From assembly GCA_002633005.1 (NCBI GenBank), contig NMRA01000232.1, positions 272,436 to 297,231 on the forward strand: a stretch of DNA of 24,796 nt, given 5' to 3'. The notes below the pieces were generated by a model, which was not told the DNA's origin, ran no database searches, and worked only from the letters and a program-made list of their open reading frames with translations. This DNA comes from Phoronis australis (lineage: Eukaryota > Phoronida > Phoronidae). This document shows positions 10,645-20,198 of the stretch, in pieces (the stretch's first letter is position 1; each line of letters begins with the position of its first letter). The position numbers and the translations under genes are program-made.

Positions 10645-12698
10645 AAGTCAAAAAAATGTGGCGGAGAATGAGTTTATAGCCTCTTTTATGCATTTCCCTA
10701 CAAATCGACCCACTTAGCACAATAAGCCACGGATGAGGCTGGATAGACATGTTGGTAAAATTGTGTCAATAAGTTGGATAGAAATCACAATTTTTCAGTA
10801 TTTGCGCATTATCCTATAGTTATATTGCGCCCTTCGTGGATTGTCTGGCGCCCAAGTGCGTATCTGCGTGTATAGGAGAGGGTGGTATTACCAAAGACAT
10901 CTGTCTGCGTGTCCGACACGTGCTTTACCGTTATCGAGGATGTAGACCACGGACCTATTGCCACCAGACTTGACACAGGTACTCATGTCAAGCTAATCCT
11001 GTCGACTATTTTTATTAAGTTCTATACAAGATTTCAAGTCTCCATAGTCTAGTAGATGGAAATACACCAGAAAAACATTTATTTCAATCCAACGATAATA
11101 GGCTTTTGCGTTAAACGGCGAAACGTCGCTATTGGAGAAATTTTACAATTCCCCATACAATACGAATTCTATTCATACAACGTAAGGCGGGATTTGTGCA
11201 TTGTAATTTTCATTTTCAATTTCGATTACCAGTCTTTCTGCAGTTAAGACGAAATCATATTAATCGGGTATTAATATTTTTATGTAACGAGTCTTTATTC
11301 GAAGGAATTTAAATGTTATCAGCGCGTTTTCTGCTGCACGCATCGGAGGGGCTCATGTTCATACGTACAATAGTAGTATAGGTAACGCTAGTGTCAGCCT
11401 GCCCAAATTATCAAAAGTAGAAATCATCGTCCAGTGTGTGCTCAGCAAAGAGAATGGTTTATTAATTATCCTAATACTTGACTTGTTCTGTTGTCTTGAA
11501 TCTACGCCAGTCCGAGAATTCGCGACTCAGCTTTTGTGATAGGCTTTCCCGTGGTTGTAACAAAAGACCTAGGCTAAAGGGGCCTTGTTCAGTTGTCGAG
11601 TTAGTCACAAATTGCCGAAACTATTGGCGACATTACGACATCGTTAATTTTAATTGGTTTTGTTTCCCCATATGTGCACAGTTTCGAGCAAATTTTGGCG
11701 CTTGTTAATTATGAGAAAGTGAACAGCAATTTACCATCACGACGTGTAGTAATGGTCACACAATAGATGTTAAGTACCACGACAAATATCCTAAATCGGT
11801 TCTCAATCGTTTTGGTGGTGAAGTTGTCAACCCTTAACTGTGTAGAAATTTGCCAATTGTCACCATTTGAGCACCATTCGTTGGGCTTTTCGTTATTTGT
11901 TATCCGTTTGATTTGAGCTCATTTCCTGAAGGGAAACAATAAACGGGCAGTTTTGTACGATGCGTTTTCTCCTCTGCTCACAGTTTTCGTGAATGTGTTG
12001 AATGTCGTTCAGAGTCTACTGAGAAGTCATTCTTGTTACGATGCATTTACAGTAACTGTTATTCTTCCTCATTGTCCTGATTTTGCTTGGAATGTTGTCA
12101 TTTGTATTCGTGTAAACACAATTATGTAATTAAATGGGAAAATCGTTTAAATATTGCATAATCAGAAGAATGGCGGCGTAATAGTAATGTATTGGCATTT
12201 AATTTTAGTGACGATACAAAATTGAAGTGATTTCCTATAAGATTTTGTTCACAGACTGGCTTATTAGTGTTAAAAATTCACATTTGTAATAATCAATCTG
12301 GTTTCCACATGGGTCTTGTACAAAGGAGAGATAACCGATACATAGACCTACACGAACTCCAAATTTTAACATTCTATCATTTCCACCAAATTCATTGGCA
12401 AATTATACGAAAATGAGCAACTTTAAACGTGCGAATTTTTTACACGTGAGATGTAAACTCATGGATAAGGTAGAAAAGTTTAAAGTAAAATAGCCAGGTG
12501 AAAATAGGCCTACTCACGAAGCATTTCTTTCAAGCTCATACATATGGCAGGACTCCGCATTGACTAAGTTTAAGTTTTAAATTATGCCGCCTGACGCGAC
12601 AGGCATTCGAAAATTCGAGACTTAGCGAGGAATTCGATCATTTTGTTAGTCGAACTGAAGACACATCATGAGCTTAATCAAAAACAATTCCTGCCTCC
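10645..12698. other. Gene-free AT-rich intergenic stretch
   Basis: I see no exon, tRNA or repeat that I can define. Short frames at 11056-11247 and 11478-11708 have no recognisable motif. Confidence 0.55.
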
Positions 12699-12838
12699 CG
12701 TTCAGTAACACTAGGACCTCGCTAAAAAGCAAGACTTCGCGAGATTACGTGATATGTTGCTGTGTATTTTAAATGAGATCACGTGACTTTGGCTAGTTTT
12801 TAGCTAGGTCCTAGCGTAGGTCCTAGCGTTACTGAACG
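12699..12838. mobile_element. 140-bp fold-back element (MITE-like) with long terminal inverted repeats
   Basis: The left arm starts CGTTCAGTAACACTAGGACC then TCGCTAAAAA. The right arm read backwards gives CGTTCAGTAACGCTAGGACC then TA...GCTAAAAA, so the arms match over about 30 bp with one extra unit on the right. That unit is a tandem copy of TAGGTCCTAGCG (about 12 bp, twice). Towards the centre both arms keep ACGTGAT-like sequence. The interior is AT-rich and non-coding. No clear target-site duplication was seen. The transcribed strand would fold into a long hairpin. Confidence 0.65.
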
Positions 12839-13566
12839 CACGCCTGGTTTGCGCTTAAAATCAATCAAGATTAAGCATGAATATCAACCTTTTTCTGGAA
12901 GACCAGAGAGGAATTTTCAGTGATGGAAGCCTCCCAAGCTGTATACCTGAGCGACCTCCGTCGGCATTTCTGGAAATGTTCAATCCCTCTCGTCTAGCTC
13001 CAGCGTTCGATTTCATTCCCGAGTGCTTATTCTAGAGCGGTTACTCCACTAAAGTGCTCCATTCTCATAAACGTCAGAAGAAGCACGCCTTGAGTCTTTA
13101 CGCAGGCTTTGATTAGCACCACGCGCCGTCCACTTCAACCGTTTTCACCGACAGTCTTTAGCACCGAAACAACTGGTGAGGTCGCGGCCTCGACTTCAGA
13201 CCTGAAACCCTTGTGAGGAATCGTCGACTGCATTAAAATCACAAAAATAGATTTTACTTTTTATAGCTATGGCCAAAGGTAATATAACCCAATCCGAAAA
13301 ATCACCCCAAAACGTTTTTCGGCGTAAAACCGATAAAGCCCGGCCTTGCAACGCCTTCATCTGAAAAACAGCTGTTTTGGCGGTTGAAACACTTTTTTAA
13401 TAGGACGAGTAAGTGTCCCAATTACACATGGTGAAAGACTGAACCTAAGGGAGTTCTTTATTTGCTCCGTTGACCTGTCATGATTTATTCTAGTTTGAAT
13501 TTTGCGATGTCTGCGTTGCGTGGGTCGTTAACATGAAATGTTTTCGGTGTCCGTGTATGCAAACAT

Positions 13567-13811
13567 GGGACAACGAGTGGGATATTTATACCAGTATCAC
13601 TGGAATGGATCATGAGTAGGTATTAGTGTCAGTGCGTAGAAGGGGCCACGAGTATGATCTTGGTATCAGCGGCCTGGTGGACGGGGCCACGAATGGGATA
13701 TCAATATCAGTCAGTTTGACAAGAGTTGGATATCACTGTCAGGTCCTGTGGAAAGAATCTATTAGTAACTACCAGTATCCGTGAAAGGAGTCACAAGTAT
13801 GGTCCGTAGGT
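13567..13811 (+). repeat. Degenerate tandem repeat (minisatellite), about 35-40-bp unit
   Basis: Successive units carry GGGGCCACGAGT(G)GGAT, then AT-rich sequence, then (T)ATCAGT and a short G/T-rich tail. Clear unit starts are near 13567, 13607, 13642 and 13683, with weaker ones near 13721, 13752 and 13787. Shared landmarks are CACGAG/CACGAA/CATGAG, GGATAT and TATCA(G/C). Units have diverged by substitution and indels, so this is an old array without obvious coding potential. Confidence 0.6.
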
Positions 13812-16290
13812 AGGCCTACACTTTTTCCATGAGAGTTCTTGGAACAACGTTATTTAGTCATGAACTCGCCTTTACAAATTAAAAAAATAATGAATAAGTA
13901 AAAATATCAAAGCAGATAAATTTTAGTAGTATTCAAAAAGCTTTCCGTTTGTAGTCTCAAGTTTCCAAAAGGTTTACATATCTGTAATGTATAGCCTGTT
14001 CAGTCAATAAAGAAATTTTAAGAAGAAAATTTTGCCATTATTTTTCTACACTTTCTAGTCACGTAACAGATGTCGTCAAAATGTCAGGATGTCGTGAAAT
14101 ATCGAGAAATTCTAAAAACGCAGTGAGTTTTTGAAAAACTCAAAATGACAATTTCGGCAAATGTTTAGCTCTAGAACTAGAAGAAAATTCACGTCATTAG
14201 AAGAATATATCCTCGCACTGCATAACTTCTAAACTGTTTACCTTGGACTTTTCGCAATCTTTCCCTTTTATTTGTATTAAGTACAAAAGAGTCCGGTAAG
14301 TAGGGTAATCATGAAATAAGCAAAAGACAGGCATTTTTAATTCACTTAACCATGAAATAAGCTATATGTTCGGTCCATAAATCACGGCCTTCGGCGTAAT
14401 CGCACATCTTGAATGAATTAATAACGTGATGAGGTGATTTGTTCCCCAAGAACTACCTTAGTTTTCTCTTACACGAGTCTTAACCATCAAATGTCCTGGG
14501 ATAACACTGTACGCTATAGAAAGCCTATCTATTGTTAACAAAGTGGGTACCCGCTGTTCAAATAGCCCAATCTCATTTTACCTGAACACGTGCATCTTAT
14601 TATTTCCACGCGCGCTCATACCTGAGGACCGTTCCTTTATGTTGGTGACTAATCGATCAAAGGACCGGCCTTTCTAATCTTATTAGTGCAAACATAAACA
14701 ATATTTTCAACCATTTCCCAGTAAGACATTGTCATTAAACAGGAATGTCTACATTGTTAACGCGCCGTTAAGGCATGTAATTGCTGGTAAGTGTGAACAG
14801 TTGAATTTTAGCCATACTTGCTATTAATTAGTCAAATAATGCTGCCGAAAGAATGCATTAAAATGTGTGCTTTGAATTGCCGAAATCTTACCAATTTACA
14901 CCAAATATTTCATCGAAATCGTGTCACACCCGTTACTTTGGCAATATTAAGAGTGACACCAAAAAACAAATTTTAACAACATACAAGAGCCATGGTTAAA
15001 TTATGAATTCGTAACAATGATTCCAAATGTGAACTGTATATATCAAATGCCTGTCCTCCTGACGCAAACAAGTTTACTTTAAACTGACGTCACTGGTCGA
15101 CAATCAAGCATGGATACAAAGCGCAAAGTTGAACAGAATTACACGAATATATCTTAGACCTTAACAAGTTTACACTTCAACAGTTGTTCAGAGCTTTCTC
15201 ATAAAAATGCACTTCAATTTTTGACTCGAAGCCTTAATTTGTCCAATAATCTGCAACAATTGACGACCTCACAATGTCATAAAATTACCAACTCGCTCAG
15301 GGTTGGAACAAATATCCTTTCATAAACAAAAGTTCAGGATAGTCAATCAACACCATATGTAAAATTCCTCGAAATTTGAGACATGTATTATGTGTGGACA
15401 AGAGATCTTTGATGAAAATGACAAAATAGTTAGTTTTTACGTGGTTTGTCCGTGACTGAGCTCAAGATTATAAACGAGCACGATGAGCAGAAGGATATGT
15501 GACATTAAAGTCCTAGTAGTACACGATTTTAACCCTCATTAAATAGAAAAAGTTATGAGGAACCAAGCTGTACCTATCCCATAACCAATACACAATCCGT
15601 GGTAGAAGAAAGTTCAAATAAATGCGCCACTCATGATTCCGACACGAAGAACACACCTCTAATGGCGAAATCGGAAGTACATTTCATTCAGGAGCCCATG
15701 CTGTTACTGTGTCAGGGCAGCAAAATCAAGCACAGGAGCGCGTTATTGCAATTGAGGATTGGAGCTCACTGTTTTGAGATAAAACTTGTTTTTGTTTGTT
15801 GAAACCTCGTCGTGTTAGGATTTTTTACTATTTTACATTTTTAACGGCCGATTTGCTGCCTAAGTAAGCACGGCGGTCACACGTCCGGGTAGTCACACGG
15901 CAATTGCTCACTCCAGGCTGGTACTTTGCATCCGTTTTACGATATGGCGATAAAGATAAGACATTTGCTGGTTTAAAAAGTTTTTTCCTCTAATTTATTT
16001 CCTAAACGGATACTGTTGTTGAAATTTGACGTAGTACCATCGCGATGAATCAGGGCTTACCTCAGTAGCCGAGTGATGGCGGCGGAGGATGCGACGTACT
16101 TCGCAACCTTATGATTATGCATTAAATACCATTCGTTATATGCAAAGAACAGGTAAAATTTGGTCAATAAACAATCAAGTTTTTATAAAAAGAACCAAAA
16201 TGAGAATCAAAAACAACCAAACAAAGAAACAAAGCATTTACGCTCACGGTCATGTCAATACGTTTTCAAGGACACTAAGCACTAAAAAGT
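13812..16290. other. Gene-free AT-rich intergenic stretch
   Basis: Nothing codes recognisably. A 67-codon frame at 15599-15802 and an 83-codon frame at 16089-16340 show no domain and no conserved splice context. Some of it may be cis-regulatory sequence between the two Hes genes. Confidence 0.55.
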
Positions 16291-16317
16291 GTGTGTGTGG
16301 GGGGGGGGAGGGGGGGG
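16291..16317 (+). repeat. (GT)n then long G run
   Basis: A short GT repeat passes into ten G, one A and eight G. The tract could fold as a G-quadruplex and is a likely spot for sequencing slippage. It may mark the end of a decayed element, but no partner terminus was found. Confidence 0.6.
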
Positions 16318-16800
16318 TATGGTCCCCAGCCCCTCTGTAGCGCACCACCCATAGACTGTGAGGAGCACAGCACTATAGCCTCCAAGCTCCCCATGGATTT
16401 TCTCCGGACTGGCGTTTTGGGAAGATTTTTGTGCTTTAACCGCGAATTTCTTGCAAACTGGTTAAAGCAGGGCACCGTGAATGGTGTTGGGAGAAAGAAC
16501 AATTCCTCATGGTTTGTTGAACCTCTGTTTTGTGTAAATATATTGAATTTTGTGTTTGCTATGGACGTCTGAAGTGAAGCACCCGTGGAATTTCTAGTCG
16601 GGAGTGTCATACATTGTAGTATTATATAGTGTATTGTGGACGATCAGAAGCTGAGGACGCCTGTGGTTGAGCTAGGCGCTACAGTCCTGTGTTCTCAGAA
16701 GAACGTGTACTAGACACGAGTATGCGGTATACGCTTGATAGTCAGCGCCTTTTTGTGGGAATTTGTGCATATTTCCTTTGCGCACACTCAGATATAAACT

Positions 16801-16860
16801 GTTGCATTTTCAGTTCTCAGTTCAGCACTTTAACCACTAGATCACTACGCACCGCATACC
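16801..16860 (-). mobile_element. Degenerate tRNA-derived SINE head
   Basis: On the minus strand this reads GCGTAGTGATCTAGTGGTTA followed by AAGTGCTGAACTGAGAACTGA. That resembles the 5' half of a tRNA with a Pol III A-box (TGATCTAGTGG, + coordinates 16834-16844). The expected B-box region has decayed to non-matching AT-rich sequence, so it is not a working tRNA gene. A 9-bp inverted repeat (GTATGCGGT at 16720-16728, ACCGCATAC at 16851-16859) brackets about 140 bp that may be the rest of the element. Confidence 0.35.
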
Positions 16861-16889
16861 TGTGCTCGTTCCTCAAGGAATGGCGTTAC

Positions 16890-16940
16890 ACCTGAAGATG
16901 GCTGTACAAATGACCGACCGAAACGTCGTACAAATGTAAA
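16890..16940 (+). repeat. Retroelement-tail-like motif (CTGAAGATGGC ... CCGAAACGTCG)
   Basis: CCTGAAGATGGCTGTACAAA is followed by TGACCGACCGAAACGTCG, with GTACAAATG repeated on both sides of the core. Many invertebrate retroelement families carry a similar CTGAAGA...CGAAACGTC segment near their 3' ends. I recall this from general knowledge and could not search it. No reverse transcriptase ORF is adjacent. Confidence 0.3.
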
Positions 16941-18490
16941 TAAGCTAGAGGTAGTTGTAACTAGACCAATAGATTTTAGAAATGATGTTAAAATGTTATC
17001 GCATCACCGAGTCATTACCATAATCATGAAGATGTTTAAATGATCAACCCTCGGTTAAGTGTTGGCAATTTAGTCGATGTCGGAACAATTCACGCCCAAC
17101 TTACCGTCAAATTATATCTATTTCTGAACGTACAAATGGCACTTATTTCGACAATTAGGAAAAGTTGTGTTTCATTTGGCGTTAATAAAGACCCAATTCA
17201 GTGTAATTGTATGGCTATTTGTATAACGGATGACAAGGGAGATCTTCAAGAAAGCTACCTCGCCGGATTCTGTATGGGAGATAATCATGTTTGCACGTAT
17301 GAGGATTCAGCCGAGATCCATGGAATTCTATAGGACTAAAATGTTTGCCTACCAAAGTGTATTTCAGACTATTTTAAGATCAAACATTGACTTTACTTAC
17401 AAGTCAGAAAAACACCACAAACAATAGAAAGAACAACAAGAGGTTAGCACCGTAGTTTCATTAGCATAGAGACGCCATATTAGAGGCGCTGAAATCTAAT
17501 GCTATAATGGGCAAAATCTCTGTCAAAATACAATGTTTAGCAAAAAAATAATATTGACATCGATTAAAAAAATTCTACAATGGGTGAGCGCATTAAGCCC
17601 TACTACTCCGTTAATGTACAATTTTTGTGCAAATGAAACTTTCACGCACCATTTACTCAGTTTTAATAACGTAAACATTATGCTTATAGAGCCCTTTGTG
17701 TTTCCAAGGGGACTTTCCACGTTAAGAAGATCTGCTCTAAAACTCCATTGAAACACCTCCAATAATACGTTTTAGTCCTGTGTATTCGTGGCTGTTTTTC
17801 ATCTGCCGTCCGGCCGTATAACAGCTTTTGGGTTGATTTAACATTTTCTCTATTACAATCAATGTACAGTAAGGTTTGCATTGGGTGTTGTGATAAGAAA
17901 AAAAGCTTAGTACATTCAAGCGCGTTTTACTTTAATTCAAAACTTGAGTTCAAGTTGTCGAATCGAATGTTTTACCTGAAATTTCAAACAATTTAAGGTA
18001 ACTGGAATTTGAATGACAATGTTTCAAACTTTTCAGGGGACACTGTTTATATTCCCTGGGTTTGCATATTTTCTTGTACCCGGCTAAAAGATCACGATTG
18101 CTATCGAAGTATAAAATTCAAACGATTAGCCGTCTCATTCGCCAAGGTCTGGTCTAGCCAGCACCCAAGGTGTGCGGTGTCTATAATTTCAATCCAGAGA
18201 GTGCGCCAGTAAAATAAACTTGTTTGCCGCGAGTTAGAATTTTACATTATGTGTTTGGCAGCGTATATTTCATAAATCTATTCATAAACACGCACCAACA
18301 TTTTGAAGGGGGAGAATTGACAAAGGGATTTGTCTTAGCTATTCTAGTAATAAGTGTATTTTGGAAGCAGCTTAGAATTTCGTAGTAAAAATTTCACACT
18401 ACTTTGAAGTGTCAGTAAACGTTAAATATTAAAAATAGTTGTTGCAAAACTTCAGAGCTACTAACCAGGCCAATTTTAGACATCTTGCTG
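16941..18490. other. Gene-free AT-rich intergenic stretch
   Basis: No gene is supported. Overlapping short frames on both strands around 17040-17919 are AT-rich and lack domain signatures, so I treat them as chance. Confidence 0.5.
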
Positions 18491-18530
18491 CATGCACGCA
18501 CCCAGGGGGAGGGGGGGGGGCTCGGGGGCG
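18491..18530 (+). repeat. G-rich tract, possible decayed transposon terminus
   Basis: CATGCACGCACCCAGGGGGA leads into a run of ten G, then CTC and five more G. The first 16 bases match the CAGTGGCGGATCCAGG-type terminus at about ten positions, so it may be another decayed end of the inverted-repeat family. It could equally be a simple G tract with quadruplex potential. Confidence 0.35.
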
Positions 18531-20050
18531 AAGTGGGCAAAAAGGTCCTCCCCGAGAGACAAAAAGTCCTAGGAAATGGGACAAAATTTTCACTAAATAA
18601 GACAAATGTGCAATTCACAGTGGTGCTCCCGTTTTTTTTTTTAGTCCGCCCGCTCTTTTGTAAGCAAAAGGTCCACAACGCCGGGAATTCGAGCCTTCCA
18701 AATTGAAGGCTGGGTGCGCGCATGTGCTCTCACCATAGGTCGCAGGGGTGATTCGAAGACAGTCATGTGAGTGGCGAGTACTACTTTGTTTTGTGTACCG
18801 TGGCCGAAATGTCCTTCAATCGATCTTCTAAGTGCGTTGAAAGCCAATGTTTCATTGTCGATTGGCCTCTGCGTATCGTTCGAGTAGTTTCACGTGAACA
18901 TATCCAAAAGATTATGAGAGATTATGTTGGCTTACTGAACAGATAAAGATGTGCGGTGCCTTTGTATGCAATTTTGTTTACCTGTAACGAGTGTGCAGAA
19001 CAGCGTGATCCGAAATGAGTTGGAAAGTGTGCCGGCGTCGTAATCCCCGCTAGTGCGTTAAGGCGTATTAGAAACCTCCAGACCACCTGTAGAGCAGGGA
19101 GTATGTGTTTGTTTATTTGTGGGGATCAGCTGTATCACACTCCAGACCTGAACCCTGTCAAGTAGCGTCTCTTACCTGCATGGCGGTGAACACAAAGGGT
19201 GTTAGTTAGCATATGCAAACTATCATTAGACCGTGAACTGTACCCACGCCTCTTAACTCAGGTAAAGCTTGCTTATAGATGAAGGACTCCAATAATTACC
19301 CCGTAATGGCTTCTTTGACATACCGACGCAGCTGCACATATGCCCCCGAGAGCACGCAATATTTCAAAATAGAATGTGGTTTCTGTTGCTATGTCTCCTG
19401 CTATTATTGACCTCGAGAGCATTTTTTTATCCCACGATTCCTCTATTAATTGATGTTGTCAATTGAACCATCAATGCTCATCTAGTCATGGAAAACATGT
19501 CCAAATCATTTCGCTACGCTGTGCCGTGCTTACGCTTTACTAATAGTTTTATAGTGATTGTATGCACACGCACACGCCTTAGTTCACGAAAATAAATAGC
19601 CAAAGACAGCTGAAAGCTCAAGCGCCACAGCTTAGTTAGCTAAAAAGATCCACAGTACGTACGTACGTGTACAGTTTACATGCTCTTAAGACAAGCGAGG
19701 TCAGTCACTGAATTTTTCGCGACAAAATGTACCTGCATACATAAAGCTGTATTCAGAATTAAAGATTTTGCTATTTTTCTCATGATTTGTCTCGTCTTCA
19801 CTCGCGCAATGATATTTTTGGGAAATATTCAGGCTATTGCAAATTTTGTTTAATTTAAGCAAACATCCGAGTTTCCAATTTCACTTAAGGTAGTCATTAA
19901 ATCGCGATTAACATGTAGTCTCATGTTGTCAACAAGTAAGTTAGACATTTGCGTAGATAACATGCCCATAGGTGAATGCAAACATAACTAAACGCGTTTA
20001 TTTGCTAATTTATTTGCAGTCATCTATGGTAGAATTCCCCAATGAGATCG
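18531..20050. other. 5' flank of gene 2
   Basis: I found no strict YGTGRGAA Su(H) site by eye, in contrast to the gene 1 promoter. A GTAC/ACGT palindromic run lies at 19655-19672. A GGGTGATTCGAAGAC segment near 18747 loosely resembles a Pol III B-box but has no matching A-box. Minus-strand frames at 18412-18847 and 20010-20342 overlap G-rich or gene 2 exon 1 sequence and look spurious. Confidence 0.5.
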
Positions 20051-20070
20051 ATGTCACGTGACGGTGACAT
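20051..20070 (+). promoter_or_regulatory. Inverted repeat with overlapping CACGTG upstream of gene 2
   Basis: Arms ATGTCAC and GTGACAT form a perfect 7-bp inverted repeat around a 6-bp spacer (GTGACG). The left arm overlaps the palindrome TCACGTGA (CACGTG at 20055-20060). It lies about 130 bp upstream of the gene 2 start codon. Such a site suits a dimeric bHLH or bZIP factor, and Hes autoregulation is a possibility. A second TCACGTGA lies in intron 1 at 20482-20489. Confidence 0.45.
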
Positions 20071-20198
20071 TTAATCAGAGCGCAAACAAGAGACGGCGTA
20101 TAGCGACGGATGTGGAAGTAGTTATTTGGACATGATATATGTACACGAACTCGGACGAAATAAACAGAAGCGGAATAAAAAGTGACCAAAAGAGAGCG

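Noticed and set aside
16275-16610. Overlapping 93- and 111-codon frames on opposite strands
   Set aside because: Both run through the long G tract, giving Gly- or Pro-rich ends, and neither shows a domain. A frame across a simple repeat is weak evidence.
16890-16930. Hammerhead ribozyme
   Set aside because: The core reads CTGAAGA rather than CTGATGA, and I could not pair the flanking stems convincingly around GAAAC.
18640-18790. tRNA gene or second SINE near GATTCGAAGAC
   Set aside because: A B-box-like segment is present but there is no matching A-box at the right spacing and no cloverleaf.
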